From NCBI GenBank assembly GCA_963556495.2, contig OY747712.1, positions 25,970,235 to 26,034,234 of the forward strand: a stretch of 64,000 bases of DNA. Direction: 5' to 3'. Positions 48,964 through 60,710 of the stretch are shown here, in pieces. Position 1 is the first letter of the stretch; every line of letters starts with the position of its first letter. This DNA comes from Valencia hispanica. Lineage: Eukaryota > Chordata > Actinopteri > Cyprinodontiformes > Valenciidae. The notes under the pieces were generated by a model, which saw only the letters and a program-made list of their open reading frames with translations, was not told where the DNA came from and ran no database searches. A program made the position numbers and the translations under genes.

Positions 48964-49815
48964 GAGTCACGCTCAAAATTACAGTGGAAAAACACACGAC
49001 AGGCTGATCCAACTTTGATGTAATGTCCTTAAATCAAGTCAGAATTAGGCTCAGTAGTGTGTGTAGCCTCCACGTGCCTGTATGACCTCCCTACAACGCC
49101 TGGGCATGCTCCTGATGAGGTGGTGAATGGCCTCCTGAGAGATCTCCTCCCAGTCCTGGACTAAAGCATCTGCCAACTCCTGGACAATCTGTGGTGCAAC
49201 AAGGCGTTGGTGGATGGAGCAAGACCTGATGTCCCAAATGTGCTAAATTGGATTCAGGTCTGGAGAACGGTCGGTCCAGTTCATAGCATCAGTGCCTTCT
49301 TCTTGCAGCAACTGCTGACAGACTCAGGCCACATGAGGTCTACCATTGTCTTGCATTGGGAGGAACCCAGGGCCAACTGCACTAGCATATGGCCTCACAA
49401 GGGGTCTGAGGATTTCATCTCGGTACCTAATGGCAGTCAGGCTACCTCTAGGGAGCACATGGAGGACTGTGCAGATGTTGCAGGCAGCAGAACCTTTTCC
49501 ATGGCGTCTCCAGACTCTGTCACGTCTGTTACATGTGCTCAGTGTGAACCTGCCTTTACCTGTGAAGAGCACAGGGTGCCAGTGGCGAATTTGTAAATCT
49601 TGGTGTTCTCTGGCAAATGCCAAACATCCTCCATGGTGTTGGGTTGTGAGCACAACCCCCGGCTGTGGACGTTGGGCCCTCATACCACCCTCATGGAGTC
49701 TGTTTCTGACGGTTTGAACAGACACATGCACATTTGTGGCCTGCTGGAGGTCATTTTGCAGGGCTCTGCCAGTGTTCCTCCTGTTCCTCCTTGCACAAAG
49801 GCAGAGATAGCAGTC
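48961..49815 (-). mobile_element. Tc1/mariner fragment (transposase catalytic half, antisense)
   Basis: The minus strand encodes decayed transposase. 49731-49324 is open and reads [20 protein letters not shown], later [17 protein letters not shown] and [13 protein letters not shown], which holds the second catalytic Asp region. Downstream, in another frame, DRSPDLNPI is followed by a stop. The helix-turn-helix N-terminus and the right terminal repeat are missing: the copy is cut at about 49815, where a different Tc1 family begins. Confidence 0.8.
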
Positions 49816-50242
49816 CTAAAACAAAATCCAGAAAATCCCATGATTCTGATTTTTAAATAATTTATTAGCAAATTATGTGCTTATGTATATAGAAAGCAAG
49901 ATATCTGGACAGGTATCTTTTTTACTGATAACAAGTTCAAACAGTTGCCAGTAATACAGATAACGAGTGGAGGGCAGAGGAGCATCCTACAAAAGAAGTT
50001 AAAGGTCTGTGAGAGCCAGATATCTTGCTTGTTTGTAGTTGACCAAATACTTATTTTCCACCATAATTTGCAAAAACAATATTGAAAAATCAGACCGTGT
50101 GATTTTCTGGATTAGTTTTCTCTCATATTATCTCTCATAATTGAGGTATACCCTTGATGAAAATTACAGGCCTCTCTCATCTTTTTTAAGTGGGAGAACT
50201 TGCACAGTTGGTGGCTGACTAAATACTTTGTTCACTCCACTG
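49816..50242. mobile_element. internally deleted Tc1-type element ('cagtgg' family)
   Basis: Two arms face each other: aaaacaaaatccagaaaatc at the left, and gtgattttctggattagttt near the right, followed by the end ttcactccactg and a TA. Between them is gtaatacagataacgagtgg, internal text of the family. There is no transposase. The outermost left end is missing. The family is that of 55872-58197. Confidence 0.6.
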
Positions 50243-50269
50243 TATGTATATATATATTCATATATATAT

Positions 50270-50630
<361 letters not shown>

Positions 50631-51190
50631 GTGTTAGATTTTGGCTTCCCATTTACATGGTACCAGCGCTTTGGTCAGACAAAAATACAAAGGTTTGGCA
50701 GTGGGCTCCATTGTGAAATCTTTTTGAAACACAATCATGTCCATTTAAATGCAAACCAAAAACTTTTGGAAATGTTGATATCAGTCACGTCGTCTTGCGC
50801 TTGCACACACAGGCCTGGTTTTCGCCCTCACACAGCACAGCAAAAATAATGGTGGACCTCTGTGTTCTATCCGTGCTGCTGCACCTCTTCAGAAAATTTG
50901 GTGTGTTTAAGCAAAATCTGCTCATTGTGAAACATTTATACTGTCAGCAAAAGCGCATGGATTACATGCGCCACATCACATGTGTACCTCTGTGAAAATA
51001 GGTGAAAAGTTGTGAAAACACACCTCTGAACCAGAAACGAAGGTCTGGACCGCACACTACATTATTTCCAGTGGTATTTGCGTTTTTATCTCCATGTGGA
51101 GCGTTGTGTTTTTTTTGAGATGTGCAACTGAAAATGTTTTTGAAAATGTCATGTAAGCAGGGCCTTAGAAACAACCATCTACATTTTTCA
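50631..51190. other. intergenic, no recognised content
   Basis: Nothing recognised; it lies between two Tc1 fragments. Confidence 0.5.
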
Positions 51191-54100
51191 GTCTACAAAA
51201 GGGTTAAAAATCCAATTTTAAGAGTCAGAGACCCCAGTGAACCACAGTGGAATGCAGCGCAGGCCAATGAACATCATCCAGTCAAACATGTTGGTGGTAG
51301 TATGATGACCTTGGGTTGCTTTGCTGCTTTATGACCTTGACAAATTGCCATAATTGATGGAAACATGAATTCATCTCTTTACCAGAAATTCCTATAGGAG
51401 AATGTCCAGCCATTAACTTTACTTGGCCTATACAGTAAGACAGCCATCTAAGGAACACCAGTAAATCCATCTGTTTGCTTCTAAAATTAAAAATTAAGTT
51501 AAAGATCTTGTTTACTGAGAAACCGTGCAATACTTGTTCCTTTTTGAAATACGATTGGTCATTCTGAGTTGCATATGCATGCTGTATGTGTACATTTTCT
51601 CCAACCCCCATTGCCTGCATTAGCTGCAGAAAGAAAATAGATGGCAAAAACAAGCAAGTCAGAAAAAGCCAATTCCTTCTACTTCACAGAGAAAATTTGT
51701 ATTCATGGTCTTGCCAACCTTGGCTTGTGACCGCCCACGAGAAGGCTGTATTGATTTTGCGGCCAGGAGAGAGCTAACTGTTAGCAACTCCACAACATGG
51801 CAGAACACTTTAGGACTTGTGTTATTTAAGACATACCACAACAGCGCTGCATTTTTCTACCCAAGAAAGAGGAGCTGAGGAAGAAACTGTTGGAATTTGT
51901 CTTGAAACACCACCAGCGAAGTAGGTTACGTTAGCTATTTGCTCGAAGGCAGCATAAAAGTTGCATTGCTGTTAGCCAATCAGACGTGAGATGTTTGCAT
52001 ATCATGAATATTAATTAGTTAGACTCATAATCATGTCATTTCTCCCCCCACCCCGACAAACTGCAACCTCCTGAAACAAGAGTGCCAGAGCATTTTTTCC
52101 CACATAAAATGACTCACAAGGCATTCATTCATACTAGAGATACTGCAAATTTATTGAAAAAACAAGTGAATAATTTTGGAATGACCTAGTCAAAGTCCAG
52201 ACTTAATTTTAATTGAGGTGTTGTGGGATGACTTTAAACAGACAGCTCATGCTCAAAAACCCACAATTCCACAAAGTTTTCATTTAAATTTAATCTGAAG
52301 CAGTGAGTCCCCGGTCCCACTCATTAAAAAGGGCATACCCCATATATCTGGTGTTGTCTCTTGGGTCGGACATATTACAAATGAAATTTGGAATTTGCAA
52401 ATGTCTGATCACTAACCCATGTTGTTCTGTTGCAGTTCATGATGAGCCTTTTCCTCCAGAAAAGTATGGTTGTGTGTATTATTTTATCTTTACTTTTTGC
52501 TACCTTCAATTACTCTGAAATACACCGTTCCTGCTCAGACATTACTGAGGATTTGCTTGACCTGTTTAACAATACTTGTGAAAGGATTTTGGACAAAATT
52601 GCGTCTGTCAGATCTTTCCACCCTAGGTCAGTATTGGAACCAAGGGTAAATGAGCATACCCGTGCCATTAGACATGAATCCTGATGTGCGGAGAGAAAAT
52701 GGAAGAAAGACGAGTTGCATGCATCACTGCTGACTTTGAGGAGTTGTCACCACTCATATCAGGTGGCCGTTAAGGCACCAAAGACTGGCTTCATGTCAAA
52801 ACTGGTGTACTCTAATTATCATAGGCCTCAGGTGTTGTTCAATTTGTTTAACGGAGTTGTTAATCCTTCTGTGAATTCTGGTTTGGTACCATCAATATCT
52901 CTTTGTGGTAAATTTTTGGTGTGTTTTGTGTCATTTTTCTCTGACAAAATTACTAATGTTCGGTCTTCGGTGTTGTTGGGTACTTACACAGACCCTAGTA
53001 CTCTCCCTGCATGTTCCGCTGTTTTTGAGCAGTTTGAGCCTGTTGTTTTAAAGGAATTAATTGATGTAGTTAAACGGCTGAAGCCCTCTTATTGTCCCAC
53101 TGATCATCTGCCAACAACAGTTTTGAAAATTTTGTTTAACACCATAGGACCTTTTGTTCTGTAAAAATGTAATTCCTCACTTGCTTCCGGTTGTGTCCCA
53201 GATTGTTTTAAGCGGGCTACAATTCAGCCTTTGCTAAAGAAGCACAGCCTTGACCTAACTGTTTTATCTAACTATAGACCAATTTCAATGCTATCTTTTC
53301 TTTCAAAGTTGCTAGAAAAGAGAGTGTATTTACGGCTCCAAGACATGGAGATACAGAGGATTACGGCATCACAGATAAGTTTCAGTCACACTTTAAACCA
53401 CATCACACTACTGAATCAGCATTATTAAGAGTTTTTAATTACTTCTTTTTAACTACTGACTCTGGGAATATTGCAGCTCTTTTATTGTTTGATTTACCAG
53501 CTGCATATGATACAGTAGACCATGAGATTTTGCTTTCTGGGTTAGAGACATATGTTGGTTTTAAGGGCACGGTTCTGCAATGGTTCAGGTCATATTTGTC
53601 TGGCTGAATTTTGTATGTTAAACTTGGCCCTTTCAGTTCTGAGGAGTCTCCCCTCAACTGGGGTGTGCCATAAGGCTCGATAGTTGGACTTGCTCTTTTT
53701 GCCTTGTATATGTTGCCCTTAGGTTCTATTTTCAGGAAGCATAAGGTTTCTTTTCACTGTTTTCCAGATGATTTACAAGTCTATCTGCCATTACAGGTAG
53801 GAGCTGACTCTTTTACCTTATTAACAAACTGTTTGAATGACATTAAGCAAGGGTTGGCCCTGAACTTCTTAAAACAAAATTACAATTAAACAGAAATAGT
53901 TACCTTTGGTCATTCGGGCTCTCCAGATACTGCTCCTTGGCTCATGGGTCAGTTGTCCCCTCACTGTAAATCTTATGAGAAACATCTTGGAGTATTTATG
54001 CTCTTGCCCCAACTTATTTACCTGAGCTTTTAACACCGTATGCTCTTACTAGATCTATGAGATCCAGCAATTGGAACCGTTTTGTGAGCCCTAGAATGAA

Positions 54101-54995
54101 ACTGAAGTCTCGGGCAGATAGGACCTTTAGGGCTCCTTAGACTCTAGCCCCTTTCAAGCAGGCCATGAAAAACGGTAATTATCTGGACTTCTTCTGTTTT
54201 GGTTTTGAGTCTGAAAGCAATCTCCTGGACTTTGTCCGGATACCCTTTACCGGTAATTTTACTGATGAAGACCTAGTAACAAGAGCTGACTTTTCCCGGT
54301 ATGGTGTTTGCCTTCAGATTATCAGGAAATGTTCCGGAAAAGCTGGAGGGGTGTGAAAGCAGCCAAAAGGCAATGTTTCGAAAAAAAGTGGTGCATTTGA
54401 AAACACAACTCCAATTAAAGACCGGATGGAATTGTCCGCAAATATTTGAGAACTTCTGTCTGAAAATGGCTTCTGAGTAATTTTAAGAAGCTTTTAAAGA
54501 CTCATTTTTAAGAGCTGTCTTTTAATCTAGAGTATACTAAGTATTTTGTTATACTGTTCTATATTTTGTATTTTTCTGTCATTTTGGTTTATTGTTTATT
54601 TCTTTATCTGTTTTCTTTACAGTGTGAAGCTCTTTGGTCAGCAATCGCTGTTGTAAGTGTGCTATATAAAAAAAATCTGACATTGACAAGAACATTGGGC
54701 CTATATTTTCCCCACAGTGATGTAAAAGAGTGGTTGGCAATTATTGTAAACACTTGACGACAGTCGTTTCTGAAAAGGGTGGCAGACTGAGTTAATAAGT
54801 TGAGGAGAAAATACTTTTTCACACAGGGTTAACTTGAGCAGTGGTTTCCCTTAAACATAAAATCTTCATTTAAAACCTGCATTTTGTAATTACTCAGATT
54901 ATCTTAAAATTAGCTTGATGATTGAAATTTTAAGTTTAATAATAAAAGGGAAAAAGAACAAATCTGTAAGGAGTCAATATTTTTTCTCGACACTG
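51191..54995 (+). mobile_element. Tc1/mariner relic C, split by an L2-type LINE
   Basis: Pieces are at 51191-51420 (accccagtgaaccacagtgg, acatgttggtggtagtatga) and at about 52180-52274 (gacctagtcaaagtccagac). After the LINE it resumes at about 54696 (gtggttggcaattattgtaa, aatactttttcacacagggt) to the right end gacactg with TA at 54996. The block 51430-52170 lacks Tc1 resemblance and may be another insertion. The family is that of relics A and B. The left end was not found. Confidence 0.65.
52275..54695 (+). pseudogene. L2-type LINE ORF2 remnant (endonuclease end, reverse transcriptase)
   Basis: A decayed non-LTR retrotransposon read across several frames. Endonuclease end: YLVLSLGSDI. Linker: VLEPRVNEHTRAIRHES and CAERKWKKDELHASLLTL. 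Reverse transcriptase: FFSDKITNVRSSVLLGTYTD, EPVVLKELIDVVKRLKPS, VLSNYRPISMLSFLSKLLEK, AAYDTVDHEILLSGLETYV, LYMLPLGSIFRKHKVSFHC. The active-site box reads FPDD where the family has YADD, so a catalytic Asp is preserved but the context is changed, and many stops and shifts disable the frame. The 3' end gtgtgaagctctttggtcag followed by ctatataaa is typical of L2-clade elements. The 5' end is truncated. Confidence 0.8.
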
Positions 54996-55871
54996 TATGT
55001 CCCCAACTTGTCATTGAACTGACAAGAGTGTGGGAGTAATGCAGAATGTCCTTATTTTGCTAGATTTCTAGATCCAAGCTCCAACATCGCTAATGTCATG
55101 ACATTGTGAACCAGCACAGCAACAAGAAAATAGACCTGATGATTTATTCTCCCTCTTTGAGACGTCTCTGCTGTGTTTATCTGTCTGCTCTCCTACACAC
55201 GCTACAACTCTTAAAGTTGCTTTGTTTCACACAACATTTTTGCAAACAGTGCTTCTCTGCTCTTGCTGGTGTCATCTTGGAGACCCAGACCTGTCACTGT
55301 TCAGCTTTTGAAGCCCAGTCTAGCTTCATAGCAGGTCCATTTTAAGTAAAAGCCTGGGGGAAAAAATGTCACTCAGCATTCATTTTTATTTGAAAAACAA
55401 GATGATACACAAATAATCAAAGAGAGAATCGCTTCAGCTTCCTTATAAACATTCCAAATATCACTGATAACAACATGTAAGCATATAGTGTGATTCAGAT
55501 TTAAGTTGCTAAGTCTAAAAAATTTAATCTATTTTCTCTTTTTTTTCAGCACACAATATATATTCTGTGTATTTTACAGAAGAAGAGAGTCTGAAATGGG
55601 ATTACATATATAATCTGTTTTGACAATATCTCTAGCTGTAAAATAGAGCCATTGTACACGAGTAGGGATAATTTGATTTCCAACTGAACACACACAAGAA
55701 AATTCCTTAAACTACACTGGATATGACAGCCATTTAAAAAAACACATTGATATGCATACGTGATCCTAAAATCTTCCTGTTCCTGGGAAGGAGTGATAAG
55801 CTAAGTGGTTGTGTATATATATATATATATATATATACACAAACACACACACACGTGCACACACACACACA
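54996..55871. other. intergenic with simple repeats at its end
   Basis: No gene seen. An (AT)n tract and then a (CA)n tract occupy 55812-55872, directly before a Tc1 end. Confidence 0.6.
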
Positions 55872-55872
55872 C
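55812..55872. repeat. (AT)n-(CA)n compound microsatellite
   Basis: An AT dinucleotide run is followed by CA runs with one interruption (cacgtgcac). It abuts the Tc1 end cagtggggcaaaag. Confidence 0.9.
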
Positions 55873-58197
55873 AGTGGGGCAAAAGAGTATTTAGTAGCCA
55901 CCGATTGGGCAAGTTATCCCGCTGGAAAAGATTAGTGAGGTCTATATTTTTCATCATAGGTACACTTCAATTGTGAGAGACAGAATGTAAAAAATCCAAG
56001 ATATCACATTATATGATTTTTAAACAATGTATATGTATAATGATGCAGAAAATATGTATTTGGTCAATAACAAAACTTCACCTCAACACTTTTTACTTTT
56101 ACTTTTTAATGTAACCTTGGTTGGCAATGACACAGATCAAACATTTCCTAGAGGTCTTCCCCAGATTTGTACACACTATAGCTGGTATTTTGGCCAATTC
56201 TTCCATGCAAATCTTCTCTAGAGCTGTGATGTTTTGGGGCTGTGATTGGGTAACATAGACTTTCAACTCCCTCCACAGATTCTCTATTGGACTGAGGTCT
56301 GGAGACTGACTGGGCCACTCCACAACCTTGAAATGCTTTTTATGTAGCCACTCCTTTATTGACAAGGTGGTGTGTTTGGGATCATTGTCATGCTGGAAGA
56401 TTCATCCACATTTCATCTTCAATGCTCTCACTGATGGAAGGAGGTTATTGCACAAAATCTCATGATACATGGCTCGCTCCATCCTTTCCTTAATACGGAC
56501 CAGTCGTCCTGTTCCCTTTGCAGAAAATAAGCCCCAAAGCATAATGAACACCATACCCCCCATCAGGGGTGGATTGGGGCACTAAAATCCACAGGGAAAA
56601 TTCTGACATCCACACAATGACATGAACACCTCAATTTGGATAATACAGAGAATATACTTGTTTGTTTTTTAGTAGTTTGTAAAAATAAGTAGGTCATATT
56701 TAGCATGCATCAAATGTTTCTTGCCAACTGCCATTAAACAGAAGTTTATTGCTTATGGTATTATTTTCAGTGGGGGATTTTTGTCATAAGTTTTAAATGT
56801 CCTACGTTTTTGAACTCACCATACATTTCGAACGTTCCTTGAATGCACCACAGGTTTGAGATGCAGCATAGTACAGAAAAGCTTCTGCCTTAATTCCCGC
56901 TGAAAGATCGGTCCTATATACATGCCGATTTATTTTTTACTTTTGAATTAACATTAACTACCAAACAACTTCGTTTGTGAGTGGATCAAATGAACCGAAA
57001 AAGGTTTATGATTGGTCAGTGGACATAGTCTGATCATGCTGCACACACATGCGCAGATCCCTCTGCAATCGGTTCATTGGATAAACGCATTCCCAATTCC
57101 CAAGAGGCTTTGCTCCATTCTACATTAGATATATAGATAGATAGATACTTTATTGATCCCCATGAGGAAATTCAAGTACAAACAAACAAATCAAATAGTT
57201 TTTTTAATTTTTTTAATCTGTGACCATGAATGTTCTGCAAGATAAAACCATGACTAAGATATAGAGAAGGAGCAACTGATATAAATACTGGTTGGACATA
57301 ATAAATATGGGTTGGACATTTTATACACATGAATTGGGAGTACATGGCCGCAATTCGCGGTGAATTTAATAACACTAATGATTTTGAGAAGCTCAGAATC
57401 AGGCCGGTTGCGTTTGCCTCGCGGCCGCTGAAAAAGTAATCCTCAGCCGGCCGACCGGGAAAAGTTCCGGTCCTCCCGATTGCCACTCCGCCTCTGCCCC
57501 TCATGCTTCACAGTGGGTATTGTGTTCTTGGGATGCAACTCAGCATTCTTCCCCCTCCAAACAGGACGAGTGACATTAATACCAAAGAGTTCTGTTTTGG
57601 ACTTATCTAACCAAATGACATTCTCCCAATCATCTTCTGGATCATCCAGATGGTCACTGGCAAACTTTTGACGGGCCTGGACATATCCTGGTTTAAGCAG
57701 GGGGCGTTCCGAGTGCAGCAGGATTTTAATCCAAGACGACGTTGTGTGTTAATTATAGTAACCTTTGGTACTGTGGTCCCAGCTCTCTTCAGGTCATTCA
57801 CCAGTTCCCCTTGTGTAGTTCTGCGCTGTTTCCCCACCATTGTCAAATTCTTGTGTACCCCATGAGGTGAGATCTTGCATGGAGCCCCAGGTCGAATGAA
57901 ATTGTCAGTGATCTTGTATTTATTCAGTTTTCTAATAATTGCTTCAATAGTTGATTTCTCCTCACTAAGCTGCTTGCCTATTGTAGATTAGCTTTTCCCA
58001 GACCTGTGCTGGTGCACAATCTTTTCCCTGGTGTCTTTAGACAGCTTTTTGGTCTTGGCTAAGGTGGAAGTTGGAGTCTGACTGTTTGAAGGTGTGGGCA
58101 GGTGTCTTTTAGTTTAAACAGGTGCCATTAATACAGGTAACGAGTGGAGGATAGAAGAGCTTCTTAAAGTAGTAACAGGTCTGTGAGAGCCAGAATT
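55872..58197 (-). mobile_element. Tc1/mariner relic D ('cagtggggcaaa' family), interrupted
   Basis: The left end is cagtggggcaaaagagtatt. The minus strand encodes transposase pieces: the C-terminal part at 56365-56099 ([20 protein letters not shown], with the third acidic residue), and the N-terminal part at 57846-57607 (MTMVGKQRRTTQGELVNDLK). Internal text ttgcagaaaataagcc and gcatgatgaaca-like sequence stops at 56563 and resumes at 57497 (cttcacagtgggtattgtgt), interrupted by a 0.93-kb element. The right terminal repeat is missing where an antisense LINE starts. Confidence 0.8.
56564..57496. mobile_element. hAT-like non-autonomous element, 933 bp, inside Tc1 relic D
   Basis: The left end is caggggtggattgg; the right end, reverse-complemented, is cagaggcggagtgg. 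The flanks are the near-identical 8-mers ccccccat (56556-56563) and cccctcat (57497-57504), which fits hAT insertion. The Tc1 sequence is continuous when the element and one 8-mer are removed. Inside is the phrase tagatagatactttattgat followed by ccccatgagg, frequent in fish repeats. No transposase is visible. Confidence 0.8.
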
Positions 58198-58430
58198 CTT
58201 TAGTTTATTTGTACAGCGGAAGAAGATGTTTTTCTTCCACGTCAACATGTCATCAACAAGGCAATTAAAAGTGCTTTACATGATAAGAACATAAAGCAAC
58301 AAACAGGCAGGAAGCATTATATTGCACTGGTAAAATAAAGGAGAGTGATGAAAAGTTGGTGTACCAACTACAATTAATGATATTCCAGTTATTAATAATC
58401 AAAGGCAACTCTAAACAAATGGGTTTTTAG

Positions 58431-59213
58431 TGGGGCTGTCAAAATTAATGCATTAATGCGGGTCGATTAATTTGTGGAATTAATGCCATTAATATTTTTA
58501 ACGCAATTAACTCATGTACAGAATGACCTGCCCTGTTTGCCCCACAATTAAACCTACGCTGCTTTCAATGCTCGCTTGTCACGTAAACAGCATGACAACT
58601 GTTTGATAACTGCAAATAACAGTGGGAACCAGGGAGTAATGTAAAGGTTCGGTGTTGAAACAAATAATCCCTCTATTAGTCAGAAATTTTCAATTCAAAA
58701 ACACTTAATTCCTCCCAGAGAGAAATTAAGTGTTGTTGTAGCTCATATTATTAAATTTTTAAAGGAGCTATTGTAGATCCTGATGGCTGTAGGCAGGAAT
58801 GATCTCCTGTAGCAGTCTGTGTCGCAGCAAAACTGAAGAAGCCTCTGACTGAAGACACCGTTGTTGTAGGATAGTCCCATGAAGAGGATGCTCAGGGTTG
58901 TCCAAAATTGAATAAGAAACTGTCAGCTTTACATTCAGAAAATGTTAACCAGTTAGTTTGCCTTAGCAACTGGCTAAAAGATTAAATTGTAAAAAGCTCC
59001 ATGTGTAAATGTGATTGTGGAATTCAAAACAAAAGTTCTATGCATCTCTTCTGTATTTTCTTAAGAAAAGAGCAACAGCTTCCGGTTTCATCCTTTATGT
59101 ACACCAACAATTTTACTTTTTCGGTCATATTTAAGAATGTTAATTAATCGTGATTAATTTACAGCTACCTTGTGATTATTTAGATTAAAATTTTTAATCG
59201 TTTGACAGCCCTA
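58431..59213. mobile_element. hAT-like MITE, 783 bp, inside the antisense LINE
   Basis: The left end is tggggctgtcaaaattaatg; the right end, reverse-complemented, is tagggctgtcaaacgattaa. Flanking 8-mers gtttttag (58423-58430) and gtctttag (59214-59221) differ at one base. Subterminal sequences are rich in ATTAAT/TTAACG blocks in mirrored order. No transposase. Confidence 0.85.
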
Positions 59214-59232
59214 GTCTTTAGGCTTGATCTAA

Positions 59233-59993
59233 GGCTGCATTCACACTGCAGGGCTTAATGCTCAATTCCGATTTTTTTGAAAAAATTAGATTTTTTTGCA
59301 AGGCCGTTCACATTTCCAATTAAATGCAACCTTTTGTGATCTCCTGTGTGAATGTGAAATGACCCAGAATTGACCCGCATGCAAGATGAGTACTCAACGG
59401 TCAACGACGTCACTTGTTGTTTGCGCAAGTAGTTACACATGGATGTCTACAGTGGAGCTCGTTTAGCCTTATTAAAGTTATTTTCACAACGGAGCCAGCA
59501 CGATTTCAATCTTCTCGTTTTAAGGAGAAGACTAAAAAGGAGGAGAGCAAGGTTTTTGGCCATGGCGTTTTGTGGAGCAGTGGTAGCAACGTCAGTACAG
59601 AGAAACGTGTGGGTTCGGAGTCGCAGCCAGGAGTGGTGGGAGACTGATGTGAGTGGCTTCACTAATACAGAATTCATCAGTAACTTCCGAATGTCCAGAT
59701 CCACTTTTGATTATGTTTGTGAGCGCCTTCGATTTATTCTGTCACGGGAAGAGACAGCGGCGTATCAATGACGTGCGGGTCGGATACATGCGACCTGACC
59801 GTTCAGACTGAAGTCGCATTTCAAAAGATCGGATATGTATCGGATTCAGGACCACATACCCAAGTGGCCTGGGTCGCATTTGAAAAGATCGGATCTGTGT
59901 CGTTCAGACTGTCATGAAAAGATCAGATACAGGTCGCATAGGGGCAAAAAAATCGGAATTGGGTCGTTCCAGCCTGCGGTGTGAACGTAGCCT
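59233..59993. mobile_element. PIF/Harbinger element, internally deleted, 761 bp
   Basis: The left end is ggctgcattcacactgcagg; the right end, reverse-complemented, is aggctacgttcacaccgcag. The 3-bp TAA flanks both sides (59230-59232 and 59994-59996), the target size of PIF/Harbinger transposons. It retains the start of a transposase gene at 59439-59771. Subterminal repeats (gatcggatatgtatcgg, gatcggatctgtgtcg) lie near the right end. Confidence 0.85.
59439..59771 (+). pseudogene. N-terminal fragment of a PIF/Harbinger transposase
   Basis: A 110-codon frame, MDVYSGARLALLKLFSQRS to a TGA stop. The part from about residue 54 reads RNVWVRSRSQEWWETDVSGF, then TEFISNFRMSRSTFDYVCER. This pattern is typical of the region before the nuclease domain of Harbinger transposases (HARBI1-like). 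The DDE nuclease part is absent because the element is internally deleted, so this cannot be active. Confidence 0.75.
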
Positions 59994-60604
59994 TAAGTGT
60001 TTCAGTAGTTTTGCAGTTTGCTCAAAGTTTGTTCCAGATTAGAAAAGCATAAAAACTAAATGTTGCTTCTCCATATTTGATCTGATTCTGATCTGATAAT
60101 CTGATTCTGGGGATGCAGAGTAGGTGTGAACCAGAAGACCTGATTGGTCTGATATGTTGATACAGTGACAGCAGATGTTAATGTGCTTTGGTGCTAAGCC
60201 CTTCAGTAATTGATAAACTAACAAGCTATTTTAAAGTTTATTCTCTGAACTACATGGAGCCAGTGTAAGGACTTTAGAATTGAAGTAATGTGGTCTTCAT
60301 TGTGAGAATGCAAGCAACAGCATTCTGGATCACTTGCAGCTGTCTGATGGACTTTTTAGATGGACCTGTGACGATTAACAGTAATCAATTCGACTAAGTA
60401 TAAACGCATGGATGAGTTTCTCAAGATCTTGTTGGGACAATAGTCCTCTAAACATGGAAAAGTTTGTTTTTATCTTTCTGTGTCTCTGAAGGTTCAGGTC
60501 TGAATCCATTAATACCCCTAGATTTTGGGCCTGGTCAGTTGTTTTTAGTTGTAAGAGCAGAAGCTGTGTGCTGACTCTTGATCGTTCCATTCTTTAACCA
60601 TTTT

Positions 60605-60710
60605 AGCTTTGTGGTAGGGCACATTATCCTGCTAAAAGAGGTGACAGCCATAAAAAATAGTTTCCATGAAAGGGTACATGACCCACAACACTGGATAAAT
60701 ACATATTACT
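60605..60710 (-). mobile_element. short Tc1/mariner fragment
   Basis: The antisense phrase gtggtagggcacattatcct, then gctaaaagaggtgacagcca and tttccatgaaagggtacatg. It resembles the family of the fragment at 30166-30530. It is too short to show a frame. Confidence 0.5.

Larger units (their letters stand above)
58198..60597 (-). mobile_element. L2-type LINE, antisense, 5'-truncated, with two nested DNA elements
   Basis: On the minus strand, 60590-60375 is open and encodes the end of the reverse transcriptase: QAQNLGVLMDSDLNLQRHRK and LSQQDLEKLIHAFILSRIDYC-like sequence. Further down, 60224-60039 has MLVYQLLKGLAPKHINICC, the domain after the reverse transcriptase. The 3' UTR continues to about 58198, where tttatttgtacagcgg abuts Tc1 relic D. 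LINE text is interrupted at 59996-59233 and 59213-58431 by two DNA transposons. The frame is disabled. Confidence 0.8.
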
